A stretch of 64,000 nt of DNA from Stratiolaelaps scimitus. Its lineage: Eukaryota > Arthropoda > Arachnida > Mesostigmata > Laelapidae. Where the stretch lies: positions 4,302,501-4,366,500 of the forward strand of contig JABWDB010000018.1 of assembly GCA_019614645.1 (NCBI GenBank), in the 5' to 3' direction. Under the pieces are notes generated by a model. That model worked only from the letters and a program-made list of their open reading frames with translations, was not told the DNA's origin and did not search any database. This document shows, piece after piece, positions 1-11,379 of the stretch. Made by a program: the position numbers and the translations under genes. The stretch's first letter is position 1, and each line of letters begins with the position of its first letter.

Positions 1-247
1 GATCTGAATACAATTGTTTACAGAAACGGTCAAAGCGACATCATCTTTCCAAGCTATAAAAGAAGACCACAACCAAGAAAATATCCTACGCCTCGCGAAT
101 ATATGCTAAACGAACGCCGGCACGATTTCCTCAGTCATATATGCATAAGAGGTAGCGTTCTGAAAGCTCTCGAATCTCGCCTTCATCGACTAACTAACGG
201 AATCATATGATTTGTCATTTTTTGAAATATCCGTGAGAACGACGGGT

Positions 248-345
248 TAAAGACAATTAAAGCTAAAGGTTTATTAGTTCATTAAAGGAACGTGGAATTA
301 GTTCACTGCCTCAGTTCTCTTGTGTGTGTCGCCAGGCCGGGGGAC
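248..345 (-). repeat. LINE/SINE 3'-tail copy 1
   Basis: A diverged copy of the dispersed tail: AAAGGTTTATTAGTTCATTA, then AAAGGAACGTGG. It aligns with copies near 1240, 11380, 37558 and (opposite strand) 51461. On the minus strand it ends in an AATAAA-like site and TTTA-rich repeats. Confidence 0.45.
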
Positions 346-1238
346 TCGGACCGGCGGCCTCCAGCATTTTGGGAGCCGGAGCCTTACCCACCGTGTCCAA
401 CCGCCACCGCGCTGATTTCATTGTCAATTTGCGAATTGTCAATTTTCATTGAAAATTCTCAGACCCAACAGAATTGTACCGAATTGTCGTTTTAATATCT
501 AAACAATTGGAAACGTTTTCGAGAGCAGCGAGAATCCGAGTTATGAGCAATAGTTTCATATTTAACATTATGCAATTTTCACGATTCTGGCTTTAGTCGC
601 TTCATTGATTGTTTATACTTCCTGAGAATTTGTTTACACATCGCGTTTGTGGGTGGATATAATGTTCGGAAAAATGTATGGAGTTTCGGTTTTTAGGTAA
701 GTTGCATAAAGAGTTTCGAAAAATTGAGGGATTTACACACTTGGAACAAACCATGCAAATTGCCTGCGTGTACTTAATTGAGGACCAACGGCCGTTTTCC
801 TCGATTGTGTACTACTAACCTGTTGCATAATTTGTTATAATATATATAAATATATATATACATATATATACATGGTACTAGTGTACATATATATATTTAT
901 CCAGTATTTATCATACATGTATTGTAGAAGCCATACAGTCTGGCCTGCTGAGAATAGGCACATTCCTTAATATATACATTCATTATGACATGAAACTCTT
1001 GTTTGCGAACGCTCCCATTTGATGTCGCAAGGGCTTCCTACAGTCCCTTAATGGGCAAACACATTTATATCGTCACCTGTGAATAGCTTCAAGTTGATCC
1101 ACTTGGGCTCGGCCGCGATCCGCACAGTATAACCAACTCCTCATAAAAAGGGAGCCGCAGAAGCCTGTCGTATATGATGCGTATCCATCTGAAGCTTGTG
1201 TCTTCCTAACCGCTGCAACACGTCGAGCTTGTTTTCGA

Positions 1239-1310
1239 GGTAAAGGTAAAGCTTTATTGGTCTATTGGAGAAGCTGCAATTTCACAATGCCTAAGATCGG
1301 CTCCATCATC
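1239..1310 (-). repeat. LINE/SINE 3'-tail copy 2
   Basis: GGTAAAGGTAAAGCTTTATT followed by GGAGAAGCTGCAATTTCACA and ATGCCTAAG. Read on the minus strand it is a terminal unit with AATAAAGC and then (TTTACC)n. Sequence above 1310 may be the rest of this insertion. Confidence 0.65.
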
Positions 1311-1896
1311 TGTTTTCGTGATGTGCACCTTTTGCGGCATCAAAGTTCGACATCTTGATGTAACGTGATCGGCGCTGACACAACCCAGCAAAGGCCGCTC
1401 TAAAGGACACGTGAGTTTTATGTTGATACCTGTACACGAGGCCAGAATGGAGTTAGTTGATTCTTCTTGCTGGCTGAAGTCACTCTGTTCGTACCGATGT
1501 CGCATCCACTTGCGTCAACTTCATTGGGCCGACGGTGTGGACTGGACTTGTGTGGCTCCGTGAGCTTTGTCCGGTGGACTTCTCGGCCTGAGGCCGAAAC
1601 GGATACTTAAGGCAGCTTTGCGATTCGCTAGACCCACAGCTTGTCCCAATGTGAGAATTGGGCTTGACAATAGATCTAACCGGATATAGTCTCTCGAATC
1701 ACTACAAGCGACGCTCGGCATTTGGCGCAAAGGTCACGGAGTGTTGACTGTTGTTCTAGGTCCACCACAAGTGCGTCAATGTCCCTATTGCAAAACTTGT
1801 CGGGTCTTGAAGAAGTTTTCAGCAATACAAATCGATGCGGTAACTAAAGAATGAAAAACCACAGAAACGAGATGGTAATTAAAGAATCAAAGTCGT

Positions 1897-2124
1897 ACCG
1901 CACTCCAAGCAACCCACCTTTTTTCTCCCCTTGCTTTTGAGACCTTGGGCGGGCTCGGCCCTCTCACTGCGAACTTCCTCGAAGGGGTCTACCATAGGTT
2001 GATCCGCGCCACCGGGGACAAGCGCGCAGGTTCTTTCCTTCTGCAGCGCCTGTCCCTCGTTGTGCAGAGGGGCAATGCCATCGCCTTCCTCGGGACATTA
2101 TCCACCTCAGACCCCCCCCCATAA
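1897..2124 (+). pseudogene. C-terminal remnant of a retroelement reverse-transcriptase polyprotein
   Basis: A 75-codon plus-strand frame ends in a C-run followed by TAA. It reads ATHLFSPLAFETLGGLGPL, then RLIRATGDKRAGSFLLQRLS and VVQRGNAIAFLGTL. The QRLSLxVQRxNAxxxLGT ending is familiar from the C-termini of invertebrate retroelement polyproteins. No upstream RT body is readable, so it is a 5'-truncated relic. Confidence 0.45.
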
Positions 2125-2613
2125 TCCCTAGAAATAATTCCTAACTACTGTATGTTTGAATGAACTTTTGTTCGTTTTCGTTAAAAAAAGTCGTACCAAA
2201 CTTCATTGTTAGATGTCCGACGCTAGCTAAAACACCACCAGTTTGTGTGTGTGTGTGTGTTTTGGTCTACGTTTCTTATGTCCGTATCAACTGTCCCGAA
2301 CACAGTGAACCTTAGAACTTAAAACAGCATAGTTTTATTTGGAAATAAAGGACCTGTGGTCTGATGCACTCCAGTGACAGCTGTCTATCCTTTAATCCTT
2401 CGGACCGGCCGTCTCTCATAAGGTATCTACACTAAACCGCCTTTTCATATTCTATTCATTACTAATGTACTCATGCACCTCCGCTCACGCTAAGAAGTCG
2501 TTATTCATTAGCGTTTCTAACGAAAAACACCGTTCTCGTTTAGGTTTTGCACGCAGAGCATGTTTTGAAAGGTCAACCACCTGCTGTGCTCTTGGGTACA
2601 CTCCCGGAGGAAC

Positions 2614-2754
<141 letters not shown>

Positions 2755-4892
2755 CGTGTGTCTTACTTTGCTTCTTTTGCAAGCATTTGTTTGTCCGTTC
2801 TGCACACATTGACGTTATTGCACAATTCACCTATCCGCGATATGGCTCAGACATGTATTTCTCGAACAAATAAAAACGGCCCTCCTAACAGAATCGGCTA
2901 AAATAGCGATCTATTTTAAGAACGTCTATAAGATGACCATTATATCCTAGCCTGGGTACACCAGCCGAATCGTATGCAAGCATTTTTAGATGTTAACGTG
3001 AATTCGTAAAGCTCATCGTTTCTATTATTAACTAACGAGCCATAGAGACAGTCTGAATTCCTCAATGAGAAAGCCCTCCGCTTTCGGAATCTTGCAGCAC
3101 GACCACTCGAGCAGAGCATCCGACGCAGCCTCGGGCAACAAGCCAAGATAGCTGTTCTCCCTTGAAACAGTTCCAAATCTAATTGGGGCAACGTGGCTGC
3201 TGAGCCAACCAATGTGCGTTGCCCCCTTTCCCCAATGGGCGTTGATTTTCGGTGACTCGTCTCAATGTGTCTATCAATGGCCTAGGGGTTTTCTGCAATC
3301 CAATTGGAAATTCCTAGTTCGGCTTTCCAGACCGATGAGTTGTTGCTCAAAACGCAATGGACCCTGGTTCAAAAGGCGGCTAAATGGCGACACCCGCTAC
3401 TGTGCAGCTGGTATATATGTACATATATACTAGTCAGATAATTGAGTTTTCCTAAAACGAAGGTGACTTCAGCGGACAAGGCATACATGTAGAAACCAAT
3501 GAGCTACGGGCAGTATATGACAGTGGCCCAGTAAATGCACAACACATGTCGTATATTGGAAGAGTACTCGGTGATCATGTCAAAAACGTGTACTTAATAA
3601 CCTATATTTAACGGCCATCGGCTTAATTATGCACGATCGACCCGCGTCCTTCATAGAGCCCATTCGGAAATTGTTAAGGAGCAGTCCGGACAGGATGCCA
3701 ACTCGAATAAAGCCTTAGTCAAGGACTTCCGAAATTATAACTCATTTTGCGGTGAACGCCGTATGAAATATCTGTTGAGGACAATACCGTATACGGGTAT
3801 TATTCAAGGGAGTTGGCAATTACGCCTCGCGTCCATAATGTATATCGCTTCTCCTCGCCGCAGTGCTCTGCAAAATCGAGCGCCTCACAATGAACGTAAG
3901 ATGAGATTTGTAGCTAGTATTGTATAAATATATTGTTTAATATTATATATATGATTGTTATGATATGCTTGATCAGACATACTCTAGCGATCTCCGCTCA
4001 ATTGATCCGAAAGCATTTATCCTGTAAAATACTGTATCATCAGTTATTTTTTGCGTTAGCTTGTAATTTTCGTCCATAAAAAGGTGCTTCACAACCAATT
4101 TGCAATAGAATAGCTAGATGTTGCTGACAAAGCTGTTGTTTCTGGCCGCGTTTCTGCACCCTCGTGCTCGCATTGTCCACCGACCCTCAGGAGGCTCGAC
4201 AACGTTCGACGATATTCACTAGGTGTTGTCGACCAGCAAAAAAACAGCATAAAACAGCTTCTTTGTCGGTGACGTCGATTGCCAACTCGACACAACGCTC
4301 AAATCGCCCCGGAGCCACTCAACACTGCGATCTTCCTTGGGCCAGCTGCACTAATGGCTAGACATGTCACAGCCGACAAATGGCAGGTTAGACAAGCGGA
4401 CAGAAATGATCAGCCATTGCAGCTATTGCGTTCCGCCTTGTCATTCTCCTGTGGTCGCAAGGCGATCCGCTCTTGCATCGGCATGCTGGAGCATTCGTAC
4501 GGCACACTAAATATTTGATCGTTACTCTTTCATTTATTAACCATATTGCGCCGCCACCTGGCCACGGGCTTAACATCATCGTTGGATGGGAGAAGGCTTC
4601 GCTCTCGTTGCGGTCTCGTTTGCCTGTGTTCTTTATATTGAGCAGTATATCACGTTGCTTAGCCCCGGCTATGGTTGAGTACAACGGATGTTGGGTCACC
4701 GGCAAGTTTATCCTACAGAGAGACATCATAGCTAATGATAACTTCCGATCTCGATATAGTGTCGAATAATACTCTCCTTCATTGAGGCTTGCACAGCGGT
4801 CAGGGAAACGCGAACGTGTTGACGTGGGCAATGCTCCATTATCGCGCATACGGATAGTGATGTCTGACAATGTGGTAACCAATTCACGTATC

Positions 4893-4936
<44 letters not shown>

Positions 4937-5569
4937 CGATGTGTGGCTGCTGAGAAAGCGGAACTCCTTAACGGAATTGTGTTCAAATGGCCTGGCCAGC
5001 TGCTCTATGAGAGTATTTCGCAATTGCGTGGAATGCTAGCTGGAGAAAGAACGCGATATTTCCCATGGAGTAGGTTCCACACGATCTCTGGGGAACCCCA
5101 GCGTGTGCGCGTAGGCAATCGAGCTGACAGGCGATAGGCTACTACTACTACTTGGTAGCCGGCCAGGCTGGGCGACGAAGGCCGATGAATGTGAAACCCA
5201 CTTAGTTGACATGTGTTTTACTGTGCTAACTTGCGTGTTTGATCTTACACTGCGTATGTGTGTATAATCCAAAATTTTAGTTGGTGTGAGATCCATGGTT
5301 GTGAGGATTAGTAGGCTGTCAGGAATTTAAACCTTGACCTTCTAACAAAATAAGCTGCCCAAAAGTCGGTGAACAGCGCAGTGGATTGGTGGCAAATGCA
5401 CAGGGTGTCATCGGATAACTACCACAGTAAATATTAAGCGGGCATCGAGACTTGAACCGCTTTATGAGATCGAGACATAAAATGAGATGTGTACCAACGT
5501 ATTTAGTCAACCCATGAACCTTTACACATTGAGTTACAGGATTGTTCTCTTGATGCGCATGTTTACCTG

Positions 5570-5608
<39 letters not shown>

Positions 5609-5670
5609 CAATCATGTGCATCGGAGGCATATGCCTTTAGCTGAATGTTAGGTGTTGCAATCACAGGTTC

Positions 5671-5701
<31 letters not shown>

Positions 5702-7143
5702 ATAATACATCTGTTTGCGATTATCGGCCTTGTCTCTCACAATATACGTATTTGTCAGTTTAGCGCGGATATCATGTATGACAGAAGACTACCCAAATAT
5801 AGAAGTCGGTTGATAAACTACAGATCCTTCCTGTGCAGACAATCGTCAACGATGGTCAATCCTCATTTCTGAGTTTTATAGAAAAAGGTTTGGCTATGAT
5901 TTCCGACATAAGATTAAGAGTGACAATGAGAGAACTCGTGGCATCTTTACCATACACAAGGCGCGCCTCTGATAAAATACAGATACGGCCAATTCGCTGA
6001 TTAGCATTGGGCACCGAAGTGGGCTCAAATCTTCTAACAGGGCATATTTGGTCGTTTGTAAAAAGGGCGGCACTTGGGTGTCCCATTGTCCCAACGTCTG
6101 GGATTTGCTAGTGGCAATGACCAGAGGCGACGCGCCATGTTGGCTGGTACCTTAAGGTACAGCTACAGGTCATCCAACGAACTTTTCCCTGTAGTTAACT
6201 AAGCAAAAAAAGGGTGCACAGCTCGTAGACTCAGAAAGCGAATCGGTTTTATTTATCACTGGTTATATTTTGATTTTGTTTTAACAAAAAAAAAGATAAA
6301 ACATCTCGCCGCCTAGAATCCCGCAATGGGCAAAAATTCGTTAGTCACGGTAAACACTGATGAATGGTCAACCGTTCCCAAGAAATAACACGTTTTTCAT
6401 ATCCGTGATATTTGTTTACAAGAATGAACTGGACTACTGTGTTCAGGCAGAGAGCATTCACGATGTAAGTAGTCATTGACGTTCACCTCATCAGCTCATA
6501 CGGCATGCTAAACTATATATGCTTTAAAACCCTCCATATCTCCCGCTAGCGGGGAGCAAGACGGGGATGATTCTAGTAAATGCAAATACAGCCTAATATC
6601 GGCCGGCCTCTTCATCGTCTTGGTAGTCGACGAGATGCATAAAAATGAAAATAAACAGGTTCAAACAACAAATGCCCATGATCGAACGCGAACAGCTGAT
6701 CTATACCGCCTTCAACTTTCACGACAAGAATGCGAGCATCTAACTCAGCTTTAGCGAACCCAACATGCATTGATCTCGTTTTTAAGGAGTATACTCGATT
6801 CAAATGTTTAAACAAACGGCCAAATTAAAACCCTTTCAAACGCTGTGATGGCCCTTTGAGAGGTACACAGGTGCGCTTAAGGTTTGACTAGGCACTATGA
6901 GATTGCTTATAACGAAGTTGGTCCAAGCGAGGCAGGAGGGAGCAACACGCTTTTATACTGGTCGTTCGAGGTTTTAATATACGTTTAATTATAGAGACGT
7001 GGGAGACCGGTGGGGGACCAGGGACTGTCAGGGTATCATAAATCGCTAGTATTGGGGTGACTCTTTTGCGCCAGATGAAGGTGGACCCGATGTAAGTGAA
7101 ATGTTTTACGCGCACTCCGCCGTCTCATTAACGTCGCGTAACG

Positions 7144-7461
7144 CTAAAAAGAGTGCCCGTCCACTAAAACGAGCGCCTTTACTGGAGTTCGACTCGCATC
7201 GAAACTTTTCCATCTATGGAGCGATGCCGCACGCATACAGATGCGTCGGTTGAGAGCCCCGAGCTGCTCATTAACGAGACGCCAGTACGATCTCCTAGCG
7301 ATTAACTCCCATGCGTCTACAGGTGAACCTGCCGAGTATTGGTGTGGTACCTTAGATGGGGTAAACTTTAACAATGGCTTGACGAGATAGCGGCCCTGAA
7401 TATACTTTAGTAGTCGAAATTCATCACCGAAATTGACGCGGTCAATCAAGAACCTGGACAT
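7144..7461 (-). other. ORF of 105 codons, possible LTR (BEL/Pao-like) relic
   Basis: The frame contains YWRLVNEQLGALNRRICMRA, then LHRWKSFDASRTPVKALVLV. This weakly recalls the end of BEL/Pao polyproteins, where a Trp/Arg-rich helix precedes a GDLVLV strand. No protease, RT or integrase motif is readable nearby, so the assignment is tentative and the ORF could be chance. Confidence 0.2.
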
Positions 7462-7599
7462 TGGAGTTTTTAATTGTAAGAACCCGGGCCCGGTTCTTCT
7501 TGCTTATTATTACGTTGTTCTAAGCTTTTTTTCTACTTCGAAAAAACTTCGACAACTATTAAACGACAAGGATTACAATTATGATTTTCTGGTAAATCA

Positions 7600-7960
7600 G
7601 AGGCACTCCCCTTTAATAACGGAGGAAACTAAACGCACCGGATCAGCGCTTCGGAAGCTTCTGAATGTCCGTTCATTTGGGCGATTGGTTGTGTTGTTAT
7701 CGGGGAGCCACAGTGGGTACTTTCCCGAGTCCTATGCAGAATCGAGATATCCGGTTGCATTGATGGTTTCGTGTTTACGCAGTATCTCGAAATAGCAGAT
7801 GCCGTCGACGTCCATAGCAAGTGTAATCATCACTTTTGGACTAAATCGATTCAGCACTGCCACTGGTGAAGGCCTTTCATTTGTTCGAGGCCATTTCCTT
7901 ACCTGGTCCCTCCCGGGTAGCCGGTACAAACTCGCCGAAAAAAAGTCGTCGATCGCAGCC
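7600..7960 (-). pseudogene. Tc1/mariner-like transposase fragment
   Basis: On the minus strand the segment RFSPKVMITLAMDVDGICYF followed by EILRKHETINATGYLDSA (about 7855-7733) resembles the central mariner-family block (KVMLxxxxDxxGxxxxExLxxxxTxNxxxY). An in-frame stop follows at 7732 and flanking frames are broken. Only this part of the catalytic core can be read. No terminal repeats were identified here. Confidence 0.45.
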
Positions 7961-8920
7961 GAGTTTTTCCTGCGTTCTCATTCAGTCTTGCTCCTTCAAG
8001 TGACAAGAGTTCGATCACTTTTTCAGCTCTACTATGCCAATGTCTCAGATTCTAGATTCATGTCCGTTCTAACGAACTGGACAAGCGTTGAGCTACACGA
8101 AGACGACAACGACTCAAGAATTGACAAGTACTTCATATTTCACATTGATACGACGCTTGGTTCGAGGATTATTCTTTGCACAAAATAACTCCAAACGACT
8201 TAATCGAAATTCGTCATACCCTTTTGAAGTATGTACGAGGGGTACCTGTTTTAATAGATTCGATTATTTTTTTAATTGAACTGAAAAGTACATTTAGAAA
8301 AGAAAGTCCATTTTAAGTTGACGACTTGTCGGGAAAAACCTTGTTTTATTGCACCGATTCCATGTATGGCAGGAGGTAAAGACAATGATAAATAAGTCCA
8401 ACGAGTCTCCGCGTCTGGCAGCAGGGTATGAACTCAAACAACCATGTCTCGAACTCTACCCACCATCCAGGCCAAGTACATCTAATTACAAAAAGGGAGT
8501 GTATATGGGTTTTGTTGCTGTTAAAACAATGAAATGGTATTTTATACTGGTCAACTCCGAGCTTGTCAGTGGGGACTATTTAATATTCGTGTTTTCGAAA
8601 CTAACATCTTCTCCGGCGAAGCTACTATGCCCGTTTTTTTTTATGATTTTTATGGTAGTTCTAATCTTTTTCTTCGATACGTTTTAGCTAAAGGCAATGT
8701 AACACGGACTTTGTTCGCTTCTCTTTTTCTCCTCTAGATGTTTTAGAAAGAAAGACTCTCTAGAAGACCATGATAGAAAAGCAAGACATATTAATTTCTG
8801 ATGCAAAATCCGCGCAGAAGTTAATCATTAGGGTTTGTGCGGCAAGCGCCTTACTGCATTTACCACAATAATAACCATAATCAATAATTATAAATCGGAG
8901 GATTTATATATATTTATAAA

Positions 8921-9043
8921 TGCCTATTTATATATAGGCAGTCGTAGTTGAGCTTATACTGCCTATTTATATATAGGCAGTCGTAGTTGAGCTTATACTG
9001 CCTATTTATATATAGGCAGTCGTAGTTGAGCCCTACGACTGCC
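8921..9043. repeat. 39-bp palindromic tandem repeat (3 copies) ending in a perfect hairpin
   Basis: TGCCTATTTATATATAGGCA followed by GTCGTAGTTGAGCTTATAC repeats at 8921, 8960 and 8999. Each unit contains a TGCCTA...TAGGCA palindrome. The last copy turns into an exact 11-bp inverted repeat: GGCAGTCGTAG (9015-9025), loop TTGAGCC, CTACGACTGCC (9033-9043). It lies about 120 bp below the stop of the unrecognised minus-strand gene. Confidence 0.85.
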
Positions 9044-9164
9044 TACCGACAATTTGGCACCTCGAAGAACACTCGTGTGGTGTCCAGGTAAAGGCATAAT
9101 TAGAGAACTCATCAGCTGAGGCACCGATCGTATCGCCTATCGACGATCCCAGAGGAACAAATCG

Positions 9165-9964
9165 TCAAAGAATGGCTGGAGACAAATACGGCTGGAGGGT
9201 CTTCGCCGCGTCGTGTAGCCCAAGAACACGCAAGTACATCAGCGCGCCTTCTGCAGGCAGCAATGACATGCTTGCCTTATTCCTGACGTTCCGGTGGTGT
9301 TCTAGATTGCAAACAGCCTGGTGGACATCGTCGTCCTCGCCAGCGGTTCTCAGTGGCGCCATGCCGAGGCCAACTTCCGTCAACGCGTTGCAAAGGTTCT
9401 GCGCGAGTTCGAAAACAAGAAGGCGAACATATTGTCGTTACGTGGTCTGGATAAACGCGGCAAACACGTACATAATGCTGTTTGTTATAGTTAGGGAACC
9501 AGAGGCATCGAATATCCGTGACTTTATCTGAAGACGGTAGAATTCCATTGTGAGAAACTAGAAAAATTCATCCATGGAACGGGGTGGGTCCAGCTTTTAG
9601 CTGCGTGAGCTCTAGGGTCGAGGAGGGAAGTTATATGTAGATCTGTTTCGATACGCCGTGCTGAGAGGACTCGTTGTATACTGACCGTTAGGCTGTGTTG
9701 ACACCACTCCAGAAGACAGTCAAGGGGTATGAGATGCTGGCCATTAGGAAGAACGACCAGGCAGAGGTTTCTACCAGAAACGGAGATGCGACGTGTAAGA
9801 ACCTGCTCTCCTGGCTCATCATTTGATAGCTCTGTTAATTGGCTAACTGAGTCTGAGGACGATGACCTTCCGCGCAATGAAACCAAACTCGCCGATGTGG
9901 ACTCAGAAGATCGAGATTCCGGGCGCGGCTCAGGACCAAGTTGTCTCTCGCCTGGTGAATGCAT
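9165..9964 (-). CDS. 3' end of an unrecognised gene, two last coding exons
   Basis: Exons 9964-9686 and 9398-9165 are bounded by good signals: acceptor CTTCTCTACTAG before 9964, donor GTCAGTATA after 9686, and acceptor TTCGAACTCGCGCAG before 9398. Both junctions are phase 0. The 170 residues begin with a Ser/Arg/Glu-rich disordered part (PESRSSESTSASL, SSSSDSVSQLTELS). A more ordered part follows (SGRNLCLVVLPNGQHLIPLD, EWCQHSLT), then an amphipathic helical end (ALMYLRVLGLHDAAKTLQ) before the stop. The second exon vaguely resembles ankyrin-like helices, but not enough to assign. The opposite strand is also partly open, so strand choice rests on splice sites. Earlier exons should lie above 9964. 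Confidence 0.45.
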
Positions 9965-10966
9965 CTAGTAGAGAAGGAAAAGCGTATTTCACTTGACCAT
10001 TTCAATGTTACTAGCTAATGCAAATGCTATTTGCGAAACATACATATTGGCTTGTGCCTCGGGAATTAATAGCCTACGTGTTAAATCGATTGCCGCTTTT
10101 CTTCTATCATTCGCTAATTAATGCCATATCAGAAGTAACTCAACTGCTGTGAGTTACTATCCTAAAATTAGGTAATCCTTAGGTAAACTTTGTGATAGGT
10201 AGATACATATATATGTATGGTGTTCTGGTGTTGAGGGTATCGGCGACCGGCATTACAGCAGAAAACCAGGTGCTTAGCTTCGACAAAGTACATTGGCTAT
10301 CTCGTGTCCACTGTGTTTACTGGTACAAATATTCCTCATTAAACTGTCCATAAATGAGCGTATTTAATCACAGAAAATGATCTTATCACCGAATAGGTTC
10401 GAAGTTCCTTGCGCAAAGGAATAACGAGAATAACGTCAATTCTGCCCCCAGTATTAAATACACATAGCACTGAGAAATAACATGACTATCATGAAGCATA
10501 GAATGTCATAAAAACTAGCCATTACTAATTGGCTATGTGTCATGTTAAGATTTTCCAGTTATTCATGCGATTCAACAATCTATAACTGTAACAGTGGGTA
10601 GGCCCATGAACTCATCAATAATCCGGCACTATACCACCTTCTGAGAACCTTGTTTCATTTATGGAACTTTGCTTATAATCGATATCCGACTAGTAACTTA
10701 AAACGTGGCGTCACAGTTCGCTATTCCCAGTGTCAAGACAGTAGGGACAAGACATATATATATATATATATATATATACAAACTTATCTTTTACCGATTT
10801 GTATTCTATGCTGATTACTAAACGAACCTAGTCACTAACCGAACCGTACTCGATACGGCTTGACCCCGAATTCTGCTCACGCCCAAATTGCTATAGTTAC
10901 AGTGTTTTCTCTCTGCGTTTACTCATCTAACTAATTACTTTTCTGCTTCTTGCTATTGACACTTAC

Positions 10967-11080
10967 AGTTGATATTGTCGTGAAGAAGACGTCCGACGAT
11001 GCTGCGTGCCTTGTCGACAATTTCCCACCGTTGGCCAGCTCTTCAATCAACGTATGCTCGATAGTTTGCCAATTCGCCAA
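10967..11080 (-). CDS. Possible upstream exon of the unrecognised 9-10 kb gene
   Basis: A strong minus-strand donor (ACT then GTAAGTGTC, after 10967) ends a frame in phase 0, which fits the phase-0 acceptor at 9964. The peptide reads about LIEELANGGKLSTRHAASSD. The 5' limit is uncertain because the acceptor at 11080 (AAATTAG) lacks a pyrimidine tract. A further minus ORF from 11252 (MSKCAAHLYRLIARSAES) could be a first exon. Neither link is proven. Confidence 0.2.
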
Positions 11081-11379
11081 CTAATTTGCTAACTCGCCAC
11101 TTCGTTCATTTGGGTCGCTTGCCTTTTTTTTGTTGTTTGGTTGCCTTCGACTGACCTAGTGGCAGCTGACCTCGAGCAGTTGCTCTACCGCGACGCGCAG
11201 ATTCCGCTGAACGCGCGATCAAACGGTACAAATGTGCGGCACATTTGGACATGAGGCCGTGTGATGTCGTCGTTGTGACATATGCACACACACACACGTA
11301 TTATCGTAGGGCATGCAGAAATTGGTGACGATTACTGCCGTTCTCCAATGTGTCCTCGCACCCTCGGAATCGGCCATAT

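Noticed and set aside
4388..4882. 164-codon minus ORF
   Set aside because: No recognisable motif, no splice or promoter context, overlaps an open plus frame, and lies in a transposon-scrap region.
5420..5470. tRNA-like GGTTCAAGTC on the minus strand
   Set aside because: The flanking bases do not form the T-arm stem, and no anticodon or acceptor arm is present.
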